From: a virus
Direction: 5' to 3' (one strand)
DNA: 41,959 nt
IMG/VR virus record: IMGVR_UViG_3300009502_000095
Coordinates: 1-41,959 of that record
A model generated the notes under the pieces. That model saw only the letters and a program-made list of their open reading frames with translations, had not been told where the DNA came from and did no database searches. Below are positions 1-6,709 of this stretch, one piece after another. The position numbers and the translations under genes are program-made. Position 1 is the stretch's first letter, and each line of letters opens with the position of its first letter.

Positions 1-211
1 AACTAGAACTGGATATTTTGCAGGCTCTTATGCCGCTTACGGAAGAGACGGTGGAACAGCAACTTATATCGGTATTTCAACTTTAGGCAATGGTGATACA
101 ACAATCGGAAGTATAGGAGTTCCATCATCAAATAATGTATGGGATGCAACACATCCATTCACTTGGGGAAATGGTGATAGCGTGGCTATTTCAGGAACTT
201 ACGAAATATAA
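1..211 (+). repeat. 211-nt near-identical terminal repeat, left copy
   Basis: Bases 1-211 align without gaps to 41741-41951 and differ at positions 49, 70, 138 and 208. Sequence after the shared stop codon differs between the copies. Confidence 0.9.
2..211 (+). CDS. C-terminal end of a tail fibre (5'-truncated by window edge)
   Basis: An open frame enters from the window edge and ends at TAA 209-211, giving 70 residues. They match the last 70 residues of the fibre gene at 40881-41951 except for two changes (Ile for Met, Val for Ala); two further base differences are silent. It is therefore the end of a fibre or receptor-binding protein of the same family. No start is visible. It lies 41 nt before the tail hub-like gene. 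It is either the 3' end of a tandem paralogue or a variant copy of the same gene produced by assembly of a circular or permuted genome. Confidence 0.7.
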   Translation, partial: TRTGYFAGSYAAYGRDGGTATYIGISTLGNGDTTIGSIGVPSSNNVWDATHPFTWGNGDSVAISGTYEI

Positions 212-252
212 CTAACCTAACAACTCTCTAAAATATATGGTAGTATAAAAAT

Positions 253-1542
253 ATGGATAATTATTTATTGCAAGAAAACGATTTTGAAATTCTGCTGGAA
301 AATGGAAGCGGGAGTTTCTTGTTAGAATGGAGTAGTGCTGAAAAAAGTTATCTTTATAAAATTTATACTTCGGCAGGAGTTTTCATCACAACGTGGACTG
401 ATGTGGTTACTCCTTTGAATATCAAATACGATATAAATGGAGCATTAAGCCCTTTGACAATTAGACTGGCTAGACCTGAAACAGGCTATGGAGAAAATGA
501 TGATGTCAAACAAGGCAATAGGATTAAGATTTATGTTTTTGATAAAGAGAGTGGTACAAGCGGAGTATGCGTCTATTCAGGATTATTAGTCAGTTACGTT
601 CCGACTGTTGAAGGAAGTGAAGAATATGTAGATGTGGTTTTTTATTCTCACTACTGGGATTTAAATAATAAGATATTACTTAGTGGAAATGATACTGAAG
701 TGACTTATAATTCTTACGACCCTAGCGATATAATGAAAGATTTATTGGATAGGTATTCTTCTTTAACTGGGAGCATTTTAGATTATTCTACTTCAACTAT
801 TGAAACTACTGGAACAAGTGTTTCTTATACATTCAATACAGACACATACCAAAGTGCAGTTAAAAAGGTAATAGAATTGTGCCCTGATGGTTGGTATTAC
901 AGGGTTGAGCCTGACGACCTTTTATATTTAAAAGCCGAAGAAGTTACGCCAAGCCATAAATTTACAATAGGTAAAGACATAATGAGTTATACACCTGAAA
1001 AGAAATTTGACGGAATTATAAATACAGTTTACTTTCGGGGTGGAGATACTGGTGGTGGAGTTTATTTATATAAAAAGTATACCAATTCAAGTTCTGTAAC
1101 AGCGTATGGCACAAGAGCTACAGTCCTTGTTGACCAGAGAGTTACAACTACGGCTACGGCTCAAATAATGGCAGACAGAGTTTTAAATGAAAAATCCAGC
1201 CCTGAAATAAGAGTAGTAATTAAAATACTGGACAGCAACAATGAAAACAGTTTAGGTTATGATATTGAAAGTATAAAAGTAGGACAGACTTGTAATATTT
1301 TAAATGCTACCTCAAAAGGTTATAACTTGTGGGATGAAGTTTTTTGGGATATTGACGCTTGGGATTTCAACATAACAAATGCTGCTGGTCAAAGTTTACA
1401 AATAATGAGTATTGATTATTACCCTAATTATGCAGTTTTGGAATTATCAAACAAACAGCCTGATATTGCTAAGAGGATAGAAGATATTGACAAGAATTGG
1501 AAAGACAATATCACAGTTGATAATCCAGCAACTCCAACCTAA
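253..1542 (+). CDS. Tail hub-like / tail-associated structural protein
   Basis: 429 residues, starting at ATG with no clear Shine-Dalgarno. The order tape measure, distal tail protein, fibre, then this gene (joined across the window ends) places it among tail-tip proteins. The sequence is beta-rich with a hub-like pattern: an N-terminal region on ligand-like parameters (LRLARPETGYGEND-type segment near residues 70-85), a central YSHYWDL segment, and a C-terminal part ending in IEDIDKNWKD. This resembles Gp37/Gp44-like baseplate hub proteins of siphoviruses (T4 gp27 fold), which join the tail tube to the adsorption apparatus. The N-terminal 25 residues carry a short LLQEN/LLENGS repeat. No peptidase motif was recognised. 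Hub assignment is inference from position and pattern. Confidence 0.55.
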   Translation: MDNYLLQENDFEILLENGSGSFLLEWSSAEKSYLYKIYTSAGVFITTWTDVVTPLNIKYDINGALSPLTIRLARPETGYGENDDVKQGNRIKIYVFDKESGTSGVCVYSGLLVSYVPTVEGSEEYVDVVFYSHYWDLNNKILLSGNDTEVTYNSYDPSDIMKDLLDRYSSLTGSILDYSTSTIETTGTSVSYTFNTDTYQSAVKKVIELCPDGWYYRVEPDDLLYLKAEEVTPSHKFTIGKDIMSYTPEKKFDGIINTVYFRGGDTGGGVYLYKKYTNSSSVTAYGTRATVLVDQRVTTTATAQIMADRVLNEKSSPEIRVVIKILDSNNENSLGYDIESIKVGQTCNILNATSKGYNLWDEVFWDIDAWDFNITNAAGQSLQIMSIDYYPNYAVLELSNKQPDIAKRIEDIDKNWKDNITVDNPATPT

Positions 1543-1546
1543 AAAT

Positions 1547-1978
1547 ATGCCTAAAGAAGATATAACCGAAGAACCGATAATAGAAGAAGTAGAACTTCCA
1601 GCGTCTAATATGCTTGGGTATTGTTCAGCGTGCGGAAAGAAAATTATAAATATGGAGATTAAGGGTGGAAAAGCTAGCCTAAGAAAACTGGATAATTTCA
1701 GAGAAAATATGATAGAACTTTCCAATGGAACTTTAATGAGAGTAGCAGTCTGTGATTCGTGTAAAGAAGAATTGGTGGCTGGGAATAGCATGGCAAAGGC
1801 ACAAGAGATACTAGACAATCACGTTATATATTGGGAAAAACAAGACAAGCAAGAAGTACCCTTGAATTACGCAAGTTTGGAAGTAGTGAATTCAAATACC
1901 GACCTTGGAACATTCATTAAGAAAATAGAAGAAGAAAAGGCTTTAGAAGAAAAAAGTAAATCATTAAATTTAAAATAA
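1547..1978 (+). CDS. Cys-rich tail-module protein, function unknown
   Basis: 143 residues from ATG 1547, four bases after the upstream stop. A longer frame opens upstream from 1487 but would overlap the hub-like gene by 56 nt, so the later ATG is preferred. An acidic N-terminus (TEEPIIEEVE) precedes two CxxC pairs, CSAC and CDSC, about 45 residues apart, which could hold one zinc ion. The C-terminus is charged and probably helical. It sits between the hub-like and collar-domain genes with one base before the next start, so it is part of the tail operon, but I do not recognise the family. Confidence 0.7.
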   Translation: MPKEDITEEPIIEEVELPASNMLGYCSACGKKIINMEIKGGKASLRKLDNFRENMIELSNGTLMRVAVCDSCKEELVAGNSMAKAQEILDNHVIYWEKQDKQEVPLNYASLEVVNSNTDLGTFIKKIEEEKALEEKSKSLNLK

Positions 1979-1979
1979 T

Positions 1980-2456
1980 ATGGCATTTTCAAAGACTTAT
2001 ACTTTTAGTCCTAGTACGACTATCAGTTCAACAGAGGTAAATACTAATTTTGACAACTGCATAGATGCTGTTAACAATGCTGTGCCTAGCGGATTGATTA
2101 TGATGTGGCATGGAAGTGTGGCTAGTATTCCAAGTGGATATTATCTGTGTAATGGTTCTAATAGTACGCCTGATTTAAGAGGACAATTTATAATAGGTGC
2201 AGGAGGAACTTACGCAGTAGACGCAACTGGAGGGGAAACTACACACACATTAAGTGTATCTGAAATTCCATCCCATAGCCACTTAGTTAGATTAAATGGA
2301 TATACAACATCGGGAACTGATTATAATGATGTTTGTATGGGTGGGAGAACGGGTCAAAGTTATGTTTATCAAGGTATGTCGCAAAGTCAGGGTGGAGATG
2401 CAGCCCACAATAACTTACCACCTTATTATGCTTTGGCATACGTTATGAAGTCCTAG
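1980..2456 (+). CDS. Phage tail collar domain protein (short fibre)
   Basis: 158 residues. The middle and end match the phage tail collar domain: GSVASIPSGYYLCNG, then TPDLRGQFIIGAGG, then GGETTHTLSVSEIPSHSH, ending NNLPPYYALAYVMK. In collar proteins of T4 gp12 type and in microcystin-dependent-protein-like relatives, this region forms a trimeric fibre tip, with the HSH histidines binding metal. The N-terminal 40 residues would serve as the attachment part. It is the last gene of the tail operon and is followed by a strong hairpin. Receptor contact is inferred from the family. Confidence 0.88.
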   Translation: MAFSKTYTFSPSTTISSTEVNTNFDNCIDAVNNAVPSGLIMMWHGSVASIPSGYYLCNGSNSTPDLRGQFIIGAGGTYAVDATGGETTHTLSVSEIPSHSHLVRLNGYTTSGTDYNDVCMGGRTGQSYVYQGMSQSQGGDAAHNNLPPYYALAYVMKS

Positions 2457-2460
2457 ACTT

Positions 2461-2515
2461 CATTTGCAAGCAGGCGGTTTTCCCCCATTCCGTCTGCTAA
2501 CAAATGGATTTTAAT
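2461..2515 (+). terminator. Long hairpin after the tail operon, terminator-like
   Basis: CATTTG (2461-2466) pairs with CAAATG (2501-2506), and AGCAGGCGG (2469-2477) with CCGTCTGCT (2490-2498, one G-T). The two stems are separated by a 2x2 internal loop and enclose a 12-nt loop. A T-rich but broken tail follows (GGATTTTAATTTAAT). The position, after the last tail gene and before the lysis block, fits a transcription terminator. Confidence 0.65.
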
Positions 2516-2538
2516 TTAATCCAAGTTTAACAATTTAA

Positions 2539-2715
2539 ATAATTCATATTTGTAAAATCAAGTACAAGTTAATACTAATTTTACTAATAGCTTTTCTTCT
2601 TTGGATGTTTTGGGGTATTTCTGCTTTAGCCGAAAGGGTAGAGCCACGAAAATCCAAAATTCAACAAAGGAGTGAAGCTTGGACAAACTATGATAAAATT
2701 AAGTCAGAGAGATAA
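2539..2715 (+). other. Signal-peptide-like open frame without a normal start
   Basis: Between TAA 2536-2538 and TAA 2713-2715 runs an open frame with no ATG, GTG or TTG in its first part. It translates into an unmistakable secretion signal: KIKYK, a hydrophobic run LILILLIAFLLWMFWGIS, then ALAE as a likely cleavage site, then a polar stretch. The only in-frame ATG is 2605, inside the hydrophobic core. The frame overlaps the peptidase gene and lies one base out of phase with it: the residues before the overlap end lead naturally into LSQRDNRW if one A of the run 2695-2698 is skipped. It may be the lost secretion signal of the peptidase, or a separate gene with a rare start. Confidence 0.35.
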
Positions 2716-3121
2716 CAGGTGGAGTTTTAAAACCATAGGCAATACCAAAGTAACTATCGGGGCTATGGGTTGTACAATTACATGTCTATCTATGGCAAGT
2801 GATTGGTTTGGTTGCTACCACGACCCTGATTGGATGGCAAAAAATTTATCTTTCACAAATGACGCTAAAGTTTACTGGAGTTCAATAGACAGACAGACTT
2901 GCTTTAAATTTGAATGGCGTTTTTACAAGTACGAAGAATCTCGTATCTTGGAGGCGATTAAAAACCCAAACAAAGTTTGTTTATTAAATGTGTATAACAA
3001 GCATTGGGTACTTGCTGTTAAAAAAATCATAGGTGGTTTTTGGGTAGTTGACCCTTGGACAGGTGGCAATAAATTTTATGCTACTGGTTCAATTAGCGGA
3101 GGTGCTATATTAAAGAAATGA
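2690..3121 (+). CDS. C39-like cysteine peptidase, probable endolysin
   Basis: 143 residues from ATG 2690; GTG 2672 in the same frame is an alternative, and the AAAGGAG at 2667-2673 suits neither start well. LSQRDNRW, TIGAMGC (Cys28), YNKHWVLAV (His105) and VVDPWTGG (Asp121) give the Cys-His-Asp arrangement of papain-like Peptidase_C39_2 domains, which in phages cleave peptidoglycan cross-links. The next two genes encode small membrane proteins, making a lysis block. The start codon of the next gene overlaps its stop (ATGA). An upstream out-of-phase frame encodes a signal peptide, so the reading as written may lack its export signal. Confidence 0.72.
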   Translation: MIKLSQRDNRWSFKTIGNTKVTIGAMGCTITCLSMASDWFGCYHDPDWMAKNLSFTNDAKVYWSSIDRQTCFKFEWRFYKYEESRILEAIKNPNKVCLLNVYNKHWVLAVKKIIGGFWVVDPWTGGNKFYATGSISGGAILKK

Positions 3122-3252
3122 AGAAGAAAAAATCCAAATGGATAAATGCGAATCATTTGAAAAAGATTAAATGTAGATGTTCCAAATCAGGAGTTGCACT
3201 AGGTATATTGATAGGAGGTTTGATTGTAATTATAATTTTTCTAATCCTATGA
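3118..3252 (+). CDS. Small single-span membrane protein of the lysis block
   Basis: 44 residues, starting at ATG 3118 that overlaps the peptidase stop, so it is probably translationally coupled. A strongly basic N-terminus (MKKKKSKW) with a CRC motif is followed by one hydrophobic helix, GVALGILIGGLIVIIIFLIL, at the very C-terminus. The layout suits a holin, pinholin or antiholin-type partner. No family can be named from so short a protein. Confidence 0.65.
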   Translation: MKKKKSKWINANHLKKIKCRCSKSGVALGILIGGLIVIIIFLIL

Positions 3253-3425
3253 AAATTCTGGAAAGTGCCAGTAAAATAGTTTTCATTATTCTTGCTATAA
3301 GTGCAAGTGCTGGATTATTTTTTGGTGTAGTGTCTGAAGATAATTTTATGCTGTTAGCAGTAGCCGCATTTTCATTTTATTTCAGTAATAAGGGAAGTGC
3401 AAAAGATGATTATCTAGATAAATAA
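3249..3425 (+). CDS. Holin-like two-span membrane protein
   Basis: 58 residues from ATG 3249, which overlaps the previous stop by four bases; a longer frame opens at 3177 but would lie inside the previous gene. Two hydrophobic segments (about residues 9-27 and 32-45) flank an acidic turn (VVSEDNF), and the C-terminus is charged. Size, topology, coupling to the peptidase gene and a terminator right after it suggest a class II type holin. The function is inferred. Confidence 0.62.
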   Translation: MKILESASKIVFIILAISASAGLFFGVVSEDNFMLLAVAAFSFYFSNKGSAKDDYLDK

Positions 3426-3443
3426 TAGGAAAATAAATAAAAG

Positions 3444-3497
3444 AAAAACAGGTAAATCACACAATAATTTATAATTGGATTTGTACCTGTTTTTTCT
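3444..3497 (+). terminator. Intrinsic terminator after the lysis block
   Basis: AAAAACAGGTA (3444-3454) pairs perfectly with TACCTGTTTTT (3484-3494), with a 29-nt loop, and the second arm runs into a T tract. A second weaker hairpin, AACACTC (3499-3505) with GGGTGTT (3538-3544) followed by Ts, lies just downstream. Together they separate late transcription from the promoter at 3601. Confidence 0.7.
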
Positions 3498-3600
3498 AAC
3501 ACTCAAAAAAAGTCCATATTTTTATAATGCCCAAAAAGGGTGTTTTTTGTTTTAGATAAGCCATTATTTGAGTTATGCACACCCTAACAGGTAGCAACAC

Positions 3601-3629
3601 TTGACAGCAGTTCTTTATGGGTGTATAAT
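3601..3629 (+). promoter_or_regulatory. Consensus sigma70 promoter of the early region
   Basis: TTGACA at 3601-3606, a 17-nt spacer and TATAAT at 3624-3629, a perfect match to the consensus. It lies after two terminators and about 45 nt before the first early gene, so it should drive the cluster from 3680. Confidence 0.9.
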
Positions 3630-3679
3630 TAAGTTATAAGAATATAGGTAAATAATAACTAGAAAGGCAGGTGGTAAAA

Positions 3680-3895
3680 ATGAAATGGATAACAAATAAA
3701 AAAGACATCATAATCTTTTTAAAGTCAATAGTAAACACAAAGTGGATAGTTGAAAAAGGGAAAACTGAAAGAATATCAAAACTGATAGAATTGGCAGAAA
3801 AAAACGAGATAAACATAAACAAACTAAGGAGCAGCTATCATTACTGGAAAAAAGCCGAAAGCCTAAGAAAAGGATTAAGAATGAGTGTTGAATAG
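3680..3895 (+). CDS. Small basic protein, first early gene, unknown
   Basis: 71 residues. ATG 3680 has a good ribosome site (AGGTGG at 3669-3674); GTG 3671 in the same frame lies inside that site and is rejected. The protein is lysine-rich and probably all helical, with INKLRSSYHYWKKAESLRKG near the C-terminus, but no known DNA-binding motif is certain. As the first gene after the strongest promoter it would be made immediately after infection, which fits a host take-over or regulatory protein. Confidence 0.65.
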   Translation: MKWITNKKDIIIFLKSIVNTKWIVEKGKTERISKLIELAEKNEININKLRSSYHYWKKAESLRKGLRMSVE

Positions 3896-3907
3896 TTGAC
3901 TGCTGGG

Positions 3908-3934
3908 CTTCGGAGAACAGCTAGTCCTCCGAAG
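3908..3934 (+). promoter_or_regulatory. GC-rich hairpin between early genes
   Basis: CTTCGGAG (3908-3915) pairs with CTCCGAAG (3927-3934) around an 11-nt loop. No T tract follows, so it is more likely a processing or stability element, or a translation modulator of the GTG-started gene 26 nt downstream, than a terminator. Confidence 0.5.
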
Positions 3935-3959
3935 TCAGGAGTTAATTAAAGGGATTCGG

Positions 3960-4490
3960 GTGAACCCCAAAAAAATGAAAAGGAATCAAATTAAGTACAT
4001 TGAAAGATTTAACATTAGACAAAAAGCATTGAAGGTAATCTTAATTGTCTTGCTAGCATGTTTAGCAATAGACACTATTACTGGAGTGCTTAACAGTAGC
4101 AGAGTAGTTTCCATAAGCAACCTTTCAGAGGTTCAGGCTTCTGAAATGGACAGCACTTCTTCGGAAGGTACACCGCACGTTGCGGTAGGGGCAACCCAAC
4201 CTTCCGAGGATATTATGGAATTGATAAAAAAATACTTTCCTGATGAAACCAATTTGGCGTATGCAATTATGATGGCTGAAAGTCAAGGTGACCCAAAAAT
4301 AATTGGAGATAAACATCTTGCCAAACCATCAGTAGGTTTATTCCAAATTTGTCAGATATGGCATCCTTATAAAACGGAGGACTTGCAAAAACCCGAATTT
4401 AATATCAAGGTAGCAAGTGAAATCCGAGCAAAAGGTGGTTGGGAAAGGTGGACAACTTTTCGTAACGGAAGTTATAAAAAATATCTATGA
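3960..4490 (+). CDS. Membrane-anchored lytic transglycosylase-like protein
   Basis: 176 residues from GTG 3960 with AAAGGG about six bases upstream. A basic N-terminus, a hydrophobic span at residues 23-41 and a linker lead to a lysozyme-like domain: MMAESQGDP with Glu107 as the likely catalytic acid, SVGLFQI at 125-131 and a final WTTFRNGSYKKYL typical of SLT-type domains. The enzyme would cleave glycan strands outside the membrane. It lies in the early region behind the best promoter, not in the lysis or tail block, so it may act on the wall of the infected cell early, for example in superinfection exclusion. That role is inference. Confidence 0.75.
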   Translation: MNPKKMKRNQIKYIERFNIRQKALKVILIVLLACLAIDTITGVLNSSRVVSISNLSEVQASEMDSTSSEGTPHVAVGATQPSEDIMELIKKYFPDETNLAYAIMMAESQGDPKIIGDKHLAKPSVGLFQICQIWHPYKTEDLQKPEFNIKVASEIRAKGGWERWTTFRNGSYKKYL

Positions 4491-4702
4491 TAAATTCAAA
4501 TGACTGGTATTCAGTACAGGACATAAGTAAACTAAAAATTATGCCTGTATTAGACACCGACCATAAAATTAAAAGATTTATTGACATGGGTTTGCTAAAA
4601 GGAAACTCAATAGGTCAAGGGAATGGCAAAAGATACTTTGTAAAAGGTAATGCCATAATTCAGTTTGTCGCCAAATGGGAAGATGGAAGTTTTCATAGTT
4701 AA
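4487..4702 (+). CDS. Excisionase/MerR-like HTH DNA-binding protein
   Basis: 71 residues; ATG 4487 overlaps the upstream stop (ATGA). The pattern WYSVQDISKLKIMP ... HKIKRFIDMGLLKG ... GKRYFVKGNAIIQFVAKWEDG is that of the winged helix-turn-helix of excisionase (HTH_17) proteins: a helix pair followed by a beta wing with GxGKRYxVKG. Such proteins regulate phage promoters or recombination. With no integrase in the window, a transcriptional role is more likely. Confidence 0.65.
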   Translation: MINSNDWYSVQDISKLKIMPVLDTDHKIKRFIDMGLLKGNSIGQGNGKRYFVKGNAIIQFVAKWEDGSFHS

Positions 4703-4731
4703 AAATTAACAATCTAGAATGGGGGTGTAGT

Positions 4732-4983
4732 ATGGAAAAAAACAAAGATATAACAATAGAGGTTTTAGAAACTATTTATGAAAATGACAAAGTAATGTCA
4801 GATAGTATAAAATCTTTACTTTATAAAGTTTTGGATTTGCAGGCAAGAGTTATTGCCCTAGAAGGGAAAAAGAAGATGGTTGGATTAAGTGGAGGGTATG
4901 TTGCAAGACACATGCCTGAATTATTAGACCACGATTGCCACAATTCTCCTGAAGATGGGTGTGAGTGTAATAAGTATTTATAA
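4732..4983 (+). CDS. Small coiled-coil protein with Cys/His tail, unknown
   Basis: 83 residues; ATG 4732 has GGGGGTG eight bases upstream. Residues 1-47 are likely a helical coiled coil (ITIEVLETIYENDKVMSDSI). The C-terminal part has HDCHNSPEDGCECNKYL, a possible metal site. No family recognised. Confidence 0.6.
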   Translation: MEKNKDITIEVLETIYENDKVMSDSIKSLLYKVLDLQARVIALEGKKKMVGLSGGYVARHMPELLDHDCHNSPEDGCECNKYL

Positions 4984-4991
4984 AAAACATT

Positions 4992-5231
4992 ATGAAAAGA
5001 GAAATATCGTATAGCGAAGGTAAGACTATACAAGAATCAAGTTACGAGCCAAGGAGTTTTCATTTTTCAGCTAAAATGGAACTCAATGCTGGAGAAGATA
5101 TGCAAGAAAGTTATGACGCTTTAAAAAAGCAAGTCCATTCAGCCTTAGAGAGGGAGATAATGAAATGGCGTGACCCTCAAAGGTTTGTCAGGACTAGGCT
5201 GAAAGAAAATGATGTGCCTTTTAACAACTAA
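4992..5231 (+). CDS. Small early protein, unknown
   Basis: 79 residues starting nine bases after the previous stop. A beta-like segment (SFHFSAKMELNAGEDMQESYDALKKQVHSALE split over residues 22-54) is followed by a basic stretch (KWRDPQRFVRTRLKEND). The shape 'strand, strand, helix' is reminiscent of small nucleic-acid-binding proteins, but no family can be named. Confidence 0.58.
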   Translation: MKREISYSEGKTIQESSYEPRSFHFSAKMELNAGEDMQESYDALKKQVHSALEREIMKWRDPQRFVRTRLKENDVPFNN

Positions 5232-5245
5232 AAAATCTAAAATGT

Positions 5246-5413
5246 ATGAAACTATCAGAAGAAAAAATGAATCGTATGTGGCTATTTGACGATAGCATTA
5301 TCAAAAGGGGTTTTTCAATTATGGGGCATTACTTTATAGCATTACTTCTTATCTACGGGGGTTTGATAGGAATATGGCTAGTAGTTGCCATAATTGTAAA
5401 ATTGTTATCTTAA
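5246..5413 (+). CDS. Small membrane protein
   Basis: 55 residues from ATG 5246 to TAA 5411-5413. A charged N-terminal half is followed by one long hydrophobic span, FIALLLIYGGLIGIWLVVAI. Function unknown; it belongs to the series of tiny membrane proteins in this early operon. Confidence 0.55.
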   Translation: MKLSEEKMNRMWLFDDSIIKRGFSIMGHYFIALLLIYGGLIGIWLVVAIIVKLLS

Positions 5414-5446
5414 ACTATAAATTTCTAGAAAAAGGGGGTGAATTCT

Positions 5447-5566
5447 ATGAAAAACATTTCAACTAAAGACGGAGCAATTATATTGCTTTCAGTCGCATTC
5501 GTAGCAACAGCAATTTGTCTAGGATACGCTATGATGACTATAAATTATATAATCAATCTAATGTAA
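5447..5566 (+). CDS. Very small membrane protein with strong ribosome site
   Basis: 39 residues from ATG 5447; AAAGGGGGTG at 5431-5440 is one of the best ribosome sites in the window, which argues that this tiny frame is translated. After MKNISTKDG nearly everything is hydrophobic (AIILLSVAFVATAICLGYAM). Function unknown. Confidence 0.6.
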   Translation: MKNISTKDGAIILLSVAFVATAICLGYAMMTINYIINLM

Positions 5567-5575
5567 AAAAACAAC

Positions 5576-5965
5576 ATGAAAGTATCAATAGCACCACAAG
5601 GCTTTTGGATAAAAGCCAATGAGGATGTAGTAAGCGGAGATACTGTTTCAATTCTAGACTCTGGGGAAGTAATTGAAAGTAAGTTTGGAAAGCAAACAGT
5701 ATTCCAAGTAAAGACAAAAAAAGGAGAGAGGAATATGGGATTTAACAAAACCACAATGAATAACATGGTCAGGGCTTTCGGAGATGATACAGAAAAATGG
5801 GTAAACCAATTAGCAAAGGTTTTCATTGAAAAAGCCATTATAGGCGGAGAAAGAAAGACTGTTATTTATTTGGCTGGAATTGATTGGGAAATGGACGAAG
5901 AAACTGGAAACTTCTATAAAAAAGGAAGCGTGTCAGAGGATGACATTCCTTTTCCGACTAACTAA
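5576..5965 (+). CDS. SSB-like / OB-fold DNA-binding protein with DDIPF tail
   Basis: 129 residues. The core reads as an OB-fold candidate: a strand-rich N-terminus (VSIAPQGFWIKANEDVVSGD), then FNKTTMNNMVRAFGDDTEKW, as in small phage ssDNA-binding proteins with an 'N-T-T ... FG-DT-W' signature. The acidic C-terminus ends EDDIPF followed by PTN; DDIPF is the partner-binding tip of bacterial SSB. It lies in the early operon before the replisome organiser. Binding of single-stranded DNA and recruitment of host repair or replication enzymes follow from the tail motif by analogy. Confidence 0.55.
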   Translation: MKVSIAPQGFWIKANEDVVSGDTVSILDSGEVIESKFGKQTVFQVKTKKGERNMGFNKTTMNNMVRAFGDDTEKWVNQLAKVFIEKAIIGGERKTVIYLAGIDWEMDEETGNFYKKGSVSEDDIPFPTN

Positions 5966-5973
5966 TTAAAATA

Positions 5974-6053
5974 GGTGGTTGGTAAGCAGGTTTTTATTTT
6001 TTTGTTTTTCCTGCACCATTAAATATCAACACTTTTCACCCGTTGAAGCCACC
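5974..6053 (+). ncRNA. Possible structured leader RNA
   Basis: GGTGG (5974-5978) can pair with CCACC (6049-6053), enclosing a 9-bp hairpin (TGGT 5980-5983 and GCAGG 5986-5990 with CCTGCACCA 6010-6018, bulge AA) and a small CAAC/GTTG hairpin (6027-6030 with 6042-6045). This three-way junction fills the gap before the gene at 6071. Hand-made pairing only. Confidence 0.25.
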
Positions 6054-6070
6054 CGTTTCTAGCTAAACTT

Positions 6071-6439
6071 ATGAAGCAATATAAAATCGGCAAAAAGAAT
6101 ATAGGTACTTATTATCCTGAAAGCAAAATGTTTACTAAAGACGTTATTCAGGGCAAACACTTATTCAGGGTACTGGACGCTTGGGGCATAAACAGCAAGG
6201 TTTTGAATACTCTACCCGAAGATACCAAGATTGTAATTACAGATGAGTGCGACAAGAAGTATGTCTGCCTAAAAAAAGACTACACAAACAATGGTCAATT
6301 CTATCATTTTAAAACCTTTCATACTGACCATAGGACACAGCAATTCTTGCCACGTAAATTCTTTACAATTCAAGAACCACCAGTATTGAGTGAAGATGAA
6401 CAGGCTAAACTTAATTATTTAAAAAGCCAAGGATTATGA
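6071..6439 (+). CDS. Conserved-looking early protein, unknown
   Basis: 122 residues. The sequence is mixed alpha/beta: MKQYKIGKKNIGTYYPESKM near the start, a middle VVITDECDKKYVC-like strand region, and QFLPRKFFTIQEPP before a helical end. No motif recognised. It begins after the possible RNA structure, and its stop overlaps the next start by four bases. Confidence 0.6.
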   Translation: MKQYKIGKKNIGTYYPESKMFTKDVIQGKHLFRVLDAWGINSKVLNTLPEDTKIVITDECDKKYVCLKKDYTNNGQFYHFKTFHTDHRTQQFLPRKFFTIQEPPVLSEDEQAKLNYLKSQGL

Positions 6440-6591
6440 GATTAAATTGTATAAAATGCGGTTCTAAAAAAACCACCAGAAAAAGAAGTTGGGCTATATG
6501 GGTATTAGTAGTTTTGTTTTTCCCATTAGGCTTGCTGTTTTTATTGACAAAGCCATATCACGCCTGCAAAGAATGTGGTAATGTATGGTAG
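6436..6591 (+). CDS. Zinc-ribbon membrane protein (LITAF-like layout)
   Basis: 51 residues from ATG 6436 (ATGA overlap with the previous stop). CIKC near the N-terminus and HACKEC near the C-terminus bracket one hydrophobic segment, AIWVLVVLFFPLGLLFLL. Two Cys pairs around a membrane-inserted hydrophobic stretch is the layout of LITAF-like zinc domains at the inner face of membranes. The role is unknown. Confidence 0.55.
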   Translation: MRLNCIKCGSKKTTRKRSWAIWVLVVLFFPLGLLFLLTKPYHACKECGNVW

Positions 6592-6603
6592 TGGATAAGT
6601 AGG

Positions 6604-6632
6604 TTTACAATTTAATAGTTATGTGGTATGAT
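6604..6632 (+). promoter_or_regulatory. Extended -10 promoter of the replication block
   Basis: TTTACA (6604-6609), a 17-nt spacer, TATGAT (6627-6632) preceded by TGG (extended -10). Predicted start near 6639, just before the attenuator-like hairpins. Confidence 0.65.
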
Positions 6633-6644
6633 TAGTTATAATTA

Positions 6645-6700
6645 GCTTTGTGAATTAGAAGGTAGCACTACTCACAAAGCGGTGCTACCTTTTTGTTTTA
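6645..6700 (+). terminator. Terminator/anti-terminator pair (putative attenuator)
   Basis: AAGGTAGCAC (6659-6668) pairs perfectly with GTGCTACCTT (6682-6691) and is followed by TTTTGTTTT: a textbook intrinsic terminator. Upstream, GCTTTGTGA (6645-6653) pairs perfectly with TCACAAAGC (6672-6680), which lies in the terminator loop, while the terminator's 5' arm lies in the loop of this second hairpin. The two stems compete, as in transcription attenuators. The replisome organiser starts at 6710. Confidence 0.78.
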
Positions 6701-6709
6701 AAAACAAAT

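Noticed and set aside
1447-1818. Minus-strand open frames (here and at 9834, 16072, 23596, 33397 and others)
   Set aside because: All mirror strong + strand genes, are rich in Ser, Phe and Leu as expected for antisense of Lys/Glu-rich genes, and lack ribosome sites. No gene on the minus strand is supported.
3960-4490. Lysogeny module near the early promoter
   Set aside because: No integrase, CI-like repressor or divergent promoter was found; the only HTH protein (4487) is of excisionase/MerR type and is transcribed with the early operon.
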